Shown here piece by piece: positions 36,331 to 49,200 of a stretch of 64,000 bases of DNA. Position 1 is the first letter of the stretch. Each line of letters opens with the position of its first letter. Made by a program: the position numbers and the translations under genes. The DNA is from Symsagittifera roscoffensis (lineage: Eukaryota; Xenacoelomorpha; Acoela; Convolutidae): contig NC_087068.1 in the NCBI RefSeq assembly GCF_963678635.1, forward strand, positions 26,848,318 through 26,912,317. The letters run 5' to 3'. The notes beneath the pieces are model-generated. The model was not told where the DNA came from. It made no database searches and was given only the letters and a program-made list of their open reading frames with translations.

Positions 36331-36627
36331 TTTTACGCAATTTTCATATCTCGTTATGGGCTCTGAAGGATCTTTTCATTCAGATGAGAACTTGATTGTT
36401 AGTTGAAACAATCCACTGGATACCAGTGCTTAGAGAACAATACATCCCTAAGCAGCCCTTTTATACGTCCATTTCACTACAGTATTATCTGACCTAAGTT
36501 GTATATCATCAACAGAAACGATATTCAAATTGCCTTAATTCAAAATGAATTTTCAATGAAAACAATGAAATTTCTCCTGTACACAAGTTAAACTGAAAAG
36601 ATACAATTTACAACTCAAATTGTTGTT

Positions 36628-36882
36628 TCATCTAGACTTTTTTGGGTTTGCCAACTCAGTCAATTTCGCTCCCATACTTTCATGCACTCTGTAATACTTT
36701 GCAATACAATTATCCAAACACATTCTCTCCGGTATAGTCAGTGTACCCGTTTGACCTTTGAACTCATGTCGTTTCGATTGTGAGTAGTCGTGAACTAGGC
36801 AGAGACTGTTGCATGAGTTGGTAAGCCGAGAGTACATGTCTTGAATCATTTCCATCTCCAAGTCTTGAGTGGTGGACGCCAT
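36628..36882 (-). CDS. TIMM10: Mitochondrial import chaperone Tim10, intronless
   Basis: An 84-codon frame with the small-Tim signature of two CX3C motifs: C24-NSL-C28 and C55-LDN-C59. Flanking blocks DLEMEMIQDMYSRLTNSC and CIAKYYRVHESMGAKLTEL match Tim10 rather than Tim8, 9 or 13. Tim10 pairs with Tim9 as a hexameric chaperone carrying hydrophobic proteins across the mitochondrial intermembrane space. The loop between the motifs is about 10 residues longer than in the human protein (26 against 16) and the C-terminal tail is short. The frame is intact and ends KKSR-TGA. Absence of introns while neighbours have them could mean a retrocopy, but there is no poly-A tract, and the intact cysteines suggest a working gene. 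Confidence 0.9.
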   Translation of the reverse strand: MASTTQDLEMEMIQDMYSRLTNSCNSLCLVHDYSQSKRHEFKGQTGTLTIPERMCLDNCIAKYYRVHESMGAKLTELANPKKSR

Positions 36883-36884
36883 AT

Positions 36885-38585
36885 TGAACTAGGTCATTCG
36901 AATTAATCTGTATACTTTAAACCAGCTGCCATGTATATACAGTTTAAGTCATGAAAAGAGCTAAAATAAAAAAAAACATCGAAGATTGAGAAAAAAATAT
37001 ATTTTTCAAGTAGCATTAAAAGCACCTATAATTTTTTGAGCATTTATTTTAAACTATATTTACTATACATAGGCAAAACTCCAAATTGCGACCATCAGAA
37101 AGAAAATGTCAAATTGAGCTCTGAAATTAAGTAAAAACCAAAAAACGGATTTGTAAAAAAAATCCTACAAAAAGAAAACTTTATAGACTGCGAGATTCAA
37201 ACAGACAAGAGGGGACCTTCTAATTGATCCTTGCCATTGTCCTTTTTACTAGGCCATGCTACCTGCCTGCATCAAAAATACGAACGGCAACGAATGCACT
37301 TTAATTAAATGGTTATACTTCCTACTACTTAAAACCTCTTATCAGATTTGGCAAGTTTGTGTGCAAAAATGCCTCTTAAGAGAAGCCAGCTCCTTGCGTG
37401 ATCATGTAGAACCAAAAGTGCAGCAAGCGTTAAACAACAGAAAACTTGATACTTTAGTAGAAATCTACTGAATCAGTTGAAAAATGTTAGCTAGACTCCT
37501 GAGCCAGAGAAACTACGCCCGATGGTTTAATTTTTACCTTCTCAAAACAAATCATTTTAATTCTGCTCCTTCAAATTTTAGCAATCAATGCGACTAAGAC
37601 TTTTTGATTCACGAAAAGAAATTGAAAAGGCGGAGAGGAGCTTCGAACCAATTGCGATACAACGGAAGCGACTGAGCTTAAAACAAAAAAGGCCACTTTT
37701 TTTAAATTAAATTCTTTGAGCGAATAGGTTTCAAATTTTGAAACTTTTACAGCATAACTGTCCTGATTTGTTTTTTTTTAAAAAATCATATTCAATATTT
37801 GACATTCAAATGACACAAAATCATTTAACCAACAAAACAAGCCGAAATTACTATAATTTTAAAATCATGGTTCTAATAACAGGACGACAGTCAACTGTTA
37901 TACTCAGAAACGATTCCATGTTTTGGAAACTAGGCCGACAGGAATGGACACACAAAAACTGAAGTCCAGCATATCAATTTTCCCCCAAATAAATCAATTT
38001 CATAGATACTGAAAAAAACAAGGTCATAGATACTGAAAAAAAAACAAGGTCATAGATACTGAAAAAAAAACGATATCAATTTAATCGAAACAACAGGTTG
38101 TCGGAAGCTTGCATGCAAAAGGCGCCAGTAAAAACACTTGACTGATTGAGAAAGACTTTCGAAGTTGCTCAGCCTCAAAAATAAAGCATTTTCAATTTTT
38201 GACAGATTTGTAAGCTAAATTATTTTCGAGAAAAGTCTAGTACTAAACTACAAGTCACTTCCTCTCGCAAATGAAAAAAAAAAACAAGAATAGGCAGTTG
38301 CTATCCAAGCAGCACAATTTGCCATTTTCTAGTGGCATGGAGGAGACTTAGAAAATTAACCCAGAGGCGAAGCGCAGCTTCGCGCCTTCTGCGATACCAC
38401 AAACACATAGCAATGCAAGCTAGTAGAGAGAACATGAAACAAAAAAAAATAAAATTCGGAAGCTCACGTGCAAAAGCTGCTACGCCTTAAAAGTTGTAAG
38501 AAAAACATTGTTCTTGGTAAAATTCCAAACTCTCAAAAACACTCACTCCTACGTATTTTATAAGAGAACCAACTAAGGTTTGGGT
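36885..38585. other. Intergenic, repeat debris
   Basis: A hairpin-head remnant lies at 37628-37680 (GGAGCTTCGAACCAATTGCGATAC) and another at 38365-38400 (AGAGGCGAAGCGCAGCTTCG). At 38005-38075 there are three perfect or near-perfect tandem copies of a 24-base unit, AAGGTCATAGATACTGAAAA plus A's. A C-type end (TCACTTCCTCTCGCAAATG) is at 38250-38270. No gene. Confidence 0.55.
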
Positions 38586-38589
38586 TACG

Positions 38590-39800
38590 ACCAATTTTTG
38601 AAATTACCCTATTCATTCCGCATCAGTACAAAAAACTCAAACATTAACAAACAGGTACTTCCAGCTTTAGACTATCAAAACGTCACATCTCGACAAATAC
38701 AAAGATTTGAGCAGTCATATTTGGAGGCAATATTCGCAACCCCTGGGAGTACTCTGACAGCCCCCAAATACAGGGTTAGGAATTTCAAACTTTGAACACA
38801 TTTTCAAATCTAAGTTTTCTGAAAATTTTTTGAACAAATCCCAAAAACGTCTATCTCAAAAATTACAAGAACTTGAGCACTCCTATTTGGAGGCAAATCT
38901 AACAAACCCTGGGAGTAGCCTGACAAAGCCACACTATAGAGATAGGAACTTGAGTTTTATTGAAATTTTTGATATCTACGTTCTTTGAACAATTTTAAAA
39001 AGACATAATAAACGTCAGATCTCGGAAAACATAAACATTTGAAGAGTCGCATTTCATCGCAAGATTTGCAACTTGACACTCCTGAGAGAACCCTCACCGT
39101 ACACAACAGCAAGCTTGAAAACTTCATATCTTCTCAATTTTTTAGAACCAAGTTTTTGAAAATTAAAAAGAAATCATAAAAACGCCATACCTCGAATACT
39201 AAAAAGATTTGAGCACTCATATTTGAAGGCACAATTGGCAATACTTGAGACTACTCTTATAGTACCCAACTACATGGTTGATAATTTCCAATTTAGAAAA
39301 AAATTCAAAGTTAGTTTTCTGAAATTTTTTTGTCACAATCACAAAAAACGTCATACCTCGAATACTACAAAGATTTGAGCACTCATACTTGGAGGCAAGA
39401 TTCGCAATATATGAGAGTATTCTGACATTTTCCAACTACAGATATGGGATTTTCAAATTTTGAAGAAAAAAAATCAAATTTAAGTTTTCTGAAATTTTTT
39501 TTAGAAATCACAAAAACGTGATATCTCGAAAACTACAAAGACTTGAGCTGTCATATTTGGAGGCAAGATTCGCAATCCTTGAGAGTACTCTTACAACACC
39601 CAACTACAAGAGTGGGAAACACTAATTGAATGAATTTTTTTTATTTGAAATTTCTGATTATTTTTCAAGAATCACAAAAATCGTCGATCTCGTGAACTAA
39701 AAAGATTTGAGCATTCATAATTGGAGGCAAAAGTTGGAACTCCTGGAGAAACCCTAACAGCATCCCACTATTGGGTTGCTCATTTTAAATTCGGTGAAAT
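38590..39800 (+). repeat. Satellite A array, about 167-bp units
   Basis: Seven units, recognised by GATTTGAGCACTCATATTTG near 38704, 38871, 39036, 39207, 39372, 39541 and 39704, a spacing of 163-171 bases. Each unit also has a CTCGAAAACTACAAA block, a CTTGGGAGTACTCTGACA-like block and AAGTTTTCTGAAATTTTTT. Units have diverged, so homogenisation is weak. Inverted copies occur at 54090-54880 and fragments at 44300-44690. Confidence 0.85.
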
Positions 39801-41340
39801 AAACACTGATTTCACACTGAAATTCCATAAAAATTCTTAACCATGGCAATATACGATATGGCCTAAACTTGCAAAAATTCTTTCGTTTCACATGCAAAAA
39901 TATTATGTTGAAAAAGCTTAAACATGGTGAGATAGTGAAGCCCGCTTTAAATATATAAAAGCTATTAGATAGATAATAGATACAAATTGTGTTTTGGTAG
40001 TTTCTAAGCATACACTAGGCGTGCTATTATCCTCATAGCCGTTTATACACTAAGGCGAAGTTGAGCTTATCACCATTTGGGATACAACAAATATAGGATT
40101 GAAACATCATCAATATTCTCACGATATACCAACAATAACTTCGAACGAAGTTACCGTTGAAGAAAGAACTAGACAAACAAAAAAAATTAAAATCAAAAGA
40201 TTTTATGTTTAAATTTATTTAACTTTTAGGAGTTCCAAGTGGTGTTGATTGTAAGCATTTGAAAAATTGGGGCCAATCTTGTCGATATTATCAATAAAAC
40301 CAAAAAATTTTAGGAACCAAAATAAGCGACAGAATTAAAGCCAACACCCACTAAACTGATATTCAACTTAAATGTTTCGGCAAAATCTAATTGAAAAAAA
40401 TAGGTACTGCCCAAATAGAATCCGCAAAGCCGAAAACTATCAGCAAAAAAGTAATACCAATATTTTAAAACTATAAATAGAACTAAAACTAAAAAAAAAT
40501 GAAAAAAAGTTTAGGAAAAAAATATGCCCAGGCAAAAGAATGCAAAATTACAATCGGAACAATGTTGAAAAAATCTTCCCCTCAGAACATGCACACGCAC
40601 ACAAGAACTTTTTTCGGTCAGCAAACGACGCAAAAAGTGAACACTAATTTTATGAACGATAAACCGAAACCCATTCAGCCGAAAAAAGACAGAATTTAAA
40701 AATGCAAATTAACAAATCAAGTTGGTATAATTACAACCAACAAAAAAAAGGAATTTGAACTAGGCCGCATACAAATTGCTAACGTGCTAAAAATATGACT
40801 CCAGGATCCATGAGATGATAGCTGTGAACAAAGCTATTCACGGGAAAAAATCTTAGTACCCGATTGCAATACCTTAGCTTATCGCAAGGGTAACTATACA
40901 GCCAGATTAATGCTATATGCTGATTACCATTTTATGAATAAAATTAATTACGCAACGAGTGAAGAACCCAGTTGCAATACACTGGCTGATCGAAAAGGTA
41001 ACAATAGAAAAATAGCTGATACATCTGTTAGCGACGCTAGACATCAAAACCTCTCGTTTTAAAATCGAGCAATGCTAAAGATAGGAACCACTTTTATCGG
41101 AAAATAACTTCAAGTCTGTTTTATTGAAAAAGGGTACTAGATAAACATTAAGAAATAACGTCTGTAATCATAACACTTGCTAACAAACCATCTCTATGGC
41201 AATTTTAAAAGAATAAAATGAGCCAATTTAATACGAATTTTTTTTTACAAACCCAAAAAAAACTTTTGAGCAAAAGAATCAGGAAGTTTTAATCTACAAG
41301 CAACAAACGCGTTTCAAGACCTTTTTGTGGTAGAATTTAC
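39800..41340. other. Intergenic, repeat debris
   Basis: Remnants only: a worn head at 40053-40090 (GGCGAAGTTGAGCTT, TGGGATACAAC) and C-type ends at 40825-40910 (GTGAACAAAGCTATTCACGG, AGTACCCGATTG, TTATCGCAAGGGTAAC) and 40965-41010. The short K-rich frame at 40499-40699 is chance. Confidence 0.5.
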
Positions 41341-41715
41341 ACACAGAGGCGAAGCTTCGCTTCGCAAACACTAGCCACAGCACGACAAAAAGCAGCTCTT
41401 ATGAAGTGCAAAAAGAAAAAGTAGAAATAAGCCTCCAATAAGTAAAAAAATCTGCTACGCCTCGGAGTCGATCTGCGACCTAGAGAATACAAAACTCACG
41501 CACTAACCACTCAGCCACTGACGCTTAATACATCAGAAACACTAGCCACAGATAAAGCAGAGAACAAATGCTATGAAATTTCCAATGCTACAGATCGTGA
41601 TTATTGGTAAAAGGCACACACATAAGTGAACACTTTTAATGATCACTTATATTTGCGAGTTAAGTTAGAAAAGAAGGGTCGCACTAACTAATACACTACG
41701 CTGCTCGCAAGTGTA
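41341..41715 (-). mobile_element. tRNA-derived SINE-like element S, copy 1
   Basis: The minus strand of 41452-41526 reads like a tRNA: A box TGGCTGAGTGG (41517-41507) and B box AGATCGACTCC (41474-41464). The plus-strand head AGAGGCGAAGCTTCGCTTCG at 41343 and the end ACTACGCTGCTCGCAAG near 41690 bracket it. The whole 370 bp aligns with 52183-52520. Confidence 0.75.
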
Positions 41716-41719
41716 ATGA

Positions 41720-42194
41720 AGCGATCAGAATAATCGAAGAATTAGGTTGGGTCGAAATCCACTTCCATCAAAAAATTATGCGCTTGAAACATTATCTTAT
41801 TACGCACACAAAAGATTTCATGAAGTTCCGGAGGAAATTAGCTTGAAAACAATAAAATAGAGACCACTGTCTTCACTTGAATGGTATTGTAGCATTTCAG
41901 TTACCAAAAACATTACCATTTACAATAGAAAGTGCATGTTATTTTTCGACCAAGTCATTGGAAGTGTCTGGAATGAGATATGACGTGGGGGGTTTTTCCC
42001 GCCTGATTATTGTGGTAGTAATATTCTATTATTGTGGTCGGAATTTTGCCATTAGATTGAAAAGTAGCTATGCTACTCAAGTTACTTGTTTGCACAGAAA
42101 AACATCAGTAAACAAATTGATAATACTTGCTAATCGCAAGTATTACGTCAATCCAGAATACAGCTGGAAAAAGCTGCAGGTACTAGTTCTTAAT
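41720..42194. other. Intergenic, chance open frame
   Basis: A 131-codon plus frame (41877-42272) spans a C-type end (ATACTTGCTAATCGCAAGTAT at 42124) and part of family C copy 2, so it is not a gene. Confidence 0.55.
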
Positions 42195-42565
42195 ACACAT
42201 CCCATACACTTTCTTAATACCAGTTTTCATCAAACAGGAATTCTAGGAAAACATTACAAGCGAGACATTTGAAACTCAAATTAGCAGCTGAAGAAAACTT
42301 ATGAAGCGGAGACAAAGCCGACAATCTTTGAGCAGACACCAGTTGAGTCGAAAAATTTACTGAATATGTAGAAAAATTTACAAAAATTCAAATGCCCCCT
42401 GAAACTACCCAGTAGTAACTAGTACCCAGCAAGTAGTTAAATTTTTGAAATTTCCTAAAATTAAGCATGCCAGTTGCATATATTCATATTATTTTGTTGA
42501 ACTAGTAGTTGACCCAAAAAAGTCTACATTCCGATTTAATAACGCTTGCTAATCGCAAGCATAAA
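42195..42565 (+). mobile_element. Family C element, copy 2
   Basis: Partner of 31955-32300, with ATCAAACAGGAATTCTAGG, GCCGACAATCTTTGAGCAGA, GCCCCCTGAAACTACCC, GTCTACATTCCGATTTAATA and the terminal hairpin GCTTGCTAATCGCAAGC. Confidence 0.75.
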
Positions 42566-43258
42566 AATTTTAAAAAAAAAAGGATTCCAAAAAAAGTTGA
42601 TTGAAAATGTCTCAACGTTTTTCACGTTTCGAAAAAATATATATGACTTTATATCTCATAACTTTTAGCCCAGTTAAAGAAAACAGCATCGATTTGAAGT
42701 AAATGTTTTTGCTCAGAATCCAGAAAATTAAGGTCCAATTTTGAAACTAGAAATCAATTCATTTTTCTTGAAAAACAAACGTAAAACCGCAAAAGATCAA
42801 AAATGGCCTGATCAAATTTTACTACTTCCTTGTAAACGGAAAAAATCATCATGACCTACGTAAGTTTCTTCACAACGTTTATTGATACTTAATTAAGGAC
42901 TTCACTTCAGCGCCGCAGATGCACTTCTGTATCCACAAATTCAGTTTTTAGAAAATTTCTCAAGCTTTTAACTACAAATTATTTTTTTTCGACGCACGAT
43001 TTCTCTCACGCCCATGATTATGAGCAATAACTTCCTACGTAAGCCTATTTAGAAAGAAAAAAACTGCAAATAAAATGTTAATTCTTTTCAAGAATTATTT
43101 TATAGAACAAAATTAGCATATACAACTCAAAAATAAACAAATTTTCAAAGATTATAATTATGGATCGAAGCACTGATATTCAAATTGCACATTCTTTGAC
43201 ACAAATTTTCCAAAAAGCATGCCAGAAGTAAGCGGTCAAATATCCTTGGAATGTCTAG

Positions 43259-46200
43259 CTAGGATTCATTCTGCTTGGCTGCGAGGTATATGAGTCCATG
43301 AAGAAACGCATACCTCTTTGAAGCTGAAAAAAATCTGCATTTGAGAATCCTATGCAAAACTCGAACGATTTGAAATAAAAAATAAAACATTTCAGTGCTT
43401 TTTCTTTCTCGTTGAAAATCAACGCTGATATTCACGAAGTTAAAAAGGATTTGATCACACAAAATAGCTGTAGCATGACAGTTACCGTTGGGCAGTTTGT
43501 CACAGTTTTTCATGATGTTCCAGAAATGATGCATTCGGCTTGCAGATACTTCTAAATTATCCCTGTCATCAGTTCTATCGTGAAGCAGTTCAAACAGCGC
43601 CTAAAAACTTAAAGGTTTCGTTGTTTGAAAATTCACATAAAAATGATCCAAAGACAAGCTATTGCTAGATCAAACAAAATAACAGAATCATGAATTATCA
43701 TTTACGATCATGACTTTTGTATGCATCAAATTGAAAACTACTTAATTATTATACAAACAAAATAACAGAAACATGGATTATAATTTACGACAATGACTTT
43801 TGTCTGTGTCAAATTGAAAATTAATTTAATATTATTATAAAATAGCTAAAATTGTGTATGAAAGATGACATTTTCCTTCATAACGGAAAAATGTTCTTGA
43901 ACAAACTTAAATGTTTGTAACATCAGCCAGCATACATTGAAAAAAAGGCAATTCGGGGTTTTGGTTTTAAAAATTACGAATACTTCCAGCTTTGCAAAAT
44001 TTGTTTTATAAAAAAACTGTCGACATTGTGGGCATTAGAAAATGACCATTCGCACAATAACAGTTTTAAGTACACTAGGTGTTTGCCCTGATAAATGGCA
44101 ATGAGAAGAAAATTGAGAAGAAAGATCTTTTTTTTTCAAAAAAAAGTCTCAAAAAAGACTCTTTGTTCAAATTGACAATTCCATGTCATTGGCCCGCGCG
44201 TATAAAATTTCGATCTTCAATAATCAGATAACCAAACGTACCTTGTTAACATTTATCCAATTTTTTTTATAAAATCATTAAAATTGTCGTCAAATTAAAG
44301 GTTTATCGCAACAAATTTTGGAGACCATATTTGCAGCCCTTGGGAGCTCGCTGAAAACAGACGACCATAGGATTGAGAATTTCGAAAACTCAAGACTTTT
44401 AATTTGTGAAAGAAAAGACTTGGCAGTCAGATTGCGAAGGCATCTTCGCAACCTCTGGAAAAACCCTGACATCAACCATCATATACAAAAACTGGATTAT
44501 CTAAATATCGTACTAATCATGACGATCCACCGTATGACTTTAACGTGTAAATTTCTATTGTTTCAGGAAAAACGTATAGACGTATGGCAGAGAAAAAAGC
44601 GCAACAAATGATTAACATGGGGAGAAACTGACGGAAAAACTTGCAATAGTTTCAAGCACTTGAAAACTTCTGAGGAAAACCTGACTGCGAAATCAGCTAT
44701 TTAAAAATTAATCCATACTTGTTCACAACCATTTTCAAATGTGATTGATTTAAACTATAAAACTTAAGACTGCAAAGTTATCTATTTGTGGTTTTTGAGG
44801 TTAAGTTCATTGCATTTAACACAGAAACAGTGCTATACCTCGTAAGCACGAGAATGCAAAAATTGTCTCTGAAAAAAAGCAAGATCATACAAAAAAAACT
44901 TCGATAACATCAGCAAGCATAAAAAAAAATCATCTGAGTCTAGTATGGATTTATTGGGACAAAATAGCTTACCTCGAATCAAATTGAAAAAACTATTTGA
45001 CACACCCATGCAAGAATTGATTCGACGAGCTCAATTAAAGTGCGCTTACGCGTTGAATATCATAAATAAAGGCACGAACGTGCAAATTATTTTGTCCAGC
45101 AAATTGACAAAATGTCTTCTTCTAAGCTTCCAAGAAGAGGGCATTTTAGAACCAAGGGCTTCAAAAAGTATACAATTATCTCCAAAAACTAATATTTGGA
45201 TGAAATTTACACTAAAATGAGCAACTTTTGTTGATAAAAGCAGTCGTGCCATATAGTACAACGCTCGCAAGCACGCAAGTTTGATTAATGACATGTTACC
45301 AAAAGCACTATCAGCCATTTACTATCAATCAATAACATTTGAAAAATTGAACTAAAAGTTCATTGTTTGGCTCGTAGCAAAAACAAGTTCTGGAGGGGAA
45401 AAATTTTAACAGAGCCAACAGACAGTTGGAGAAGAGTAAAAAAATTCTGCCTTGTTTTTTAAAAAAAAATCTCTTCCGAATTTCAAAGAAAAAAGATGCC
45501 CTTAAGCTCTTTGTATTTCTTGAACAATTTATGATTGGCACTTTTTTGATAAAACAAACCCAATTTGAGAAAACTGGATCAATAAGTTGAATCAATTAAG
45601 CTGAGTCAATTTTGAAAATTTTGGAACAATATCAGACAATATTTAATCCACTAGAGCCATGTAAAACAGATGAAAAATCTAACTTAAAAAACTACATCAT
45701 AGGAGAAAAAAGCTCACCGCTTCAACGTCGTGTCTAATGGCTTTATTCAGTGTCGTCAAAGGAACAATGTCTTTCTGCAGAGCATGTGCCAGACTCTGCA
45801 AGGCCTGGACCCTCTTGTCAATCCAATAGACTAGCACAAATGAGGGAAGCAAGTGAGACTTCCTAATTCCACAACATGTCGCCAGGTCTATCTAAGAATA
45901 TAGCCAACAGACAGTTGGAAAACTGTCAATGAAAACTAAAAAAAAACTTCAAGTTTTTAAAATTCCGCCGTGAAATTTAACCACTCGAAACTAAAGGTAT
46001 TCAAATCATTTGAGTTGAACTCGAACTTGAGTCAAACCGAGCCATAAAAAAACAAATTTGAGCGTGATAAGATTTCCTGTTAAAATTTTAGATATGCATG
46101 AGTGCATCCAACTGGTTCCGAACTAAAAAGACAAAACGCTTTAAATTTTCAATTCTCTAAAACTTTCAGTCTAACTTGTCAGAAAAATATCTCAAGAGGA

Positions 46201-49200
46201 AACAGTGCAACAGTGCCCGAAGTATAACAGTGCCAAAGAAATGTTCAACTAGGCCGAAATTCATCATGCTTCAGGACTGTTGCTATTTCATCATTTTCTC
46301 AGTTTAAAAGAAAAAACTGTATTTTGAAAAACAACCGATAGCTGAATTCATTTTTTTCAAATACTCAGCTTAAAATAATCGACTTTTCAACCAACCAATT
46401 CATATCTGTCGAGGTAATTGAAGGACAACCGGTCAGATTCAAACAACGGCAGTGTTTCCTCAACCACGTCACAAGGGTCTATCTTCTTGTTTGCCGCCTA
46501 AAAACACTGATCGTTTTATCAAACAAACATATGTTCCATACTTTTAATCCAAACTTAAAAAAACACACAGAGGCGAAGCTGAGATTCGCATCATTTGCGA
46601 TACAGCTGGACCAATCAAAATGAATAAAATTAGTCGCGAAAAAAACATGCTCACAAAATAGAACCCAGCGGTACACTACATGAGCAGAAACTCTTCAAGC
46701 CGAATTTAATTTTTTATTCCAAAGTAATTAAAAGATTTTACGTTCCCCTTTACGCAAAAAGAGGCTACTGAGCCGATATAAAACAAGCTAGAACCTAGAA
46801 GTCAGAAAAATGACATTTCAACAAACCGAGTGGTAAAAATACAACCAACTGAAAAAGGCGGCGGGGAGCGTAACAATTTTGATTCCCTTAAAACGACATA
46901 AAATTAGGTCACTGAGCCCATAAAAAAGGCCGAAACAATTTGGACCCAAAAAAAGTTTTGAAGCAAAACAAGAAAAAAACGAAAAAGGATAACAAAGTCA
47001 AGGTAAGTAAAATTACCAACTGCAGGAGTTAATCAAAGAAAAAGCAACATTAAAGAAAATGTGCGTCAAAATGAGTACTGTGAAGAAAGTTATTTACGGG
47101 AAAAAAGTCTAGTATCCGAGCAATACCGAAAGTCTAGTATCCGAATTTTTTCAATTTTACGCAGAAGGGAACCTTGGCAACAATTGCGTTAAAACAAAAA
47201 CAAAGCATTATGCATAACAAGAAAGAAAATAGAATAAAGGACTGACGGAAGCCGAATATTTTGTGACAAATTAAATTGCAAACATAGTCAACTGAATTTT
47301 GGAAAACAGTATTGAACAGAACGAAACTAAAAAACTGACTTCTTTTACAAAAAAAAACGTCAACTTTAGGAAACTTTAAAACAAATATATGCCCTCAAAG
47401 CTTTTGTGATTGGTGCTTTTTATATTTGAACTTAACCCAATTTGAGAAAATTGGATCAATAGATAAAACTTTTATTCCGATGGCATATTTGATAATTAAA
47501 TCCCATTTTCTAAATTAGAAGTCGACCACGTTTTTTATGACCTTTACATTTTTGCTGTTGGTGGAGTAAGTGGAGTTTGCCTTCCTTATAACAAAGAAAA
47601 TGAAGTAAACTTAAAAAGAATTCAAAAGTCACCGCGAAAAATCAAAATCTGATAAAAAACACAAAAAAATTACCAAGACCTACTATATAAGAGTATTCAC
47701 TACGTTCATTACTCTTACAAATTATTTGAGACACTACATCTCAAAAAAAAGCATATGTTTTTCTCAGATGATGTTCACAATAACCCTTAACAAGCTTTGG
47801 GAATAATTAACTGAGCGGCAATTTGGCCGACAAATTGCCTGTCGACCCCGTTAGACCAAAATCAAATCTGTTGTAAAATAAAAATTTTCAAGCTTTTTCA
47901 CGATCGATTCCTGTTGAATTACACGAGCAAGACATCCAATTTTCCCTCGAGGCTACGCAATCAAATTAACTGAGCCAATTTAATATAAACCGAAACTGTT
48001 CAATCGAGAAGATGAACAAAACTATTCATGAAATCCGAATTGATCAACTTACAAATTAAAGAACAATTTTCAATTATAAAAAAAACTGTTGAAATCAAAG
48101 TAAAAACTCATGCTTTGGAAAGTAAGCCAAAAAATATCGTACAATATAACATACTTGCATTTGAAAAAAGAAAAAATGAGCCGACATCTTTTTTCAAAAA
48201 ATTAATTACTACCCAAAGTGAACTCGGTAGTTATATTTGAAATTTCAAGAAACTGAGCTTGTCAGCCTGCTTCTAACTACACGTATTTGTAAAAGATTTC
48301 TAAGACAATTTGTTTGCGGTGAAAAAGTCTAGTTCCCGATTTCAAGCACACTTGCTCTACAAGTACACTTGCAAGTGAAAATAAATGCGCACTTTTTTAC
48401 GATCAATTTTTTCAACGCGAAACCAGGCAGCGCAAAAAATTAAGTTAAATACCATATCATATGAAATTAAATTACATAGCAATGTACAAACTCGAAAGAA
48501 CGTTTTTCAGTGTCGGGAAAGCTAACTGTCTATTCAGGCAATTTTCTTGATTCTGCTAGACCTGAATTAAAATGAGAATGCGAATAAACTAAATGAGGTA
48601 TAATTCACACATGAAAAAGAGCAGAGCAAATGAACTAAGAGAAATTTGCGATATTTCAGTCGCAGTTTTCCTGCATTTCGTAACGGTTCCATATTTGTTA
48701 CAAATTATGGCTGCCGTTCTAAGCCAACAACTACATAGCTGCTAATTACTTACGGGTGGTTAATATGGGTGGTTAACTGATTTTCATTTGAAGCACAAAA
48801 AATAATAGTATAGAAAGACACAAAGGCAAAGTCGAACGATTCAAATTTGTTTTTCAAACTCAGAACTAACCCTGCAGTAAATTAGAGAGAAACTTATCCC
48901 ATACACAAAAAAAAACAGCAAACAATTTAATCTCACTAACAGAGCAAATTGTTCGTAATTTTCCATCATTGTCTGCCGTTGCTTCTTCTTCCAACGCTTC
49001 ACAAAGAGCAATCAAGGATGGTTTGAAGCCTGTTTTTCTCAGTTGATGCTTCTCAAGGTCAAACTCCTTCCGCATCACAGTTGTCAAAAAAGGTCTTGCC
49101 AACACTTTCTTCGGATACAACAAACTGAAATACAATTCAGTCATTTCGAATAGAATAATTTTTCTGAAGACACTTGAAATTCTTTAAATGTTTATGATAA

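Noticed and set aside
38590-39800. CRISPR array
   Set aside because: Evenly spaced repeats, but whole units of about 167 bp repeat with no unique spacers, and the DNA is animal.
41877-42272. 131-codon plus-strand frame
   Set aside because: Overlaps a C-type hairpin end and the start of family C copy 2; no protein similarity.
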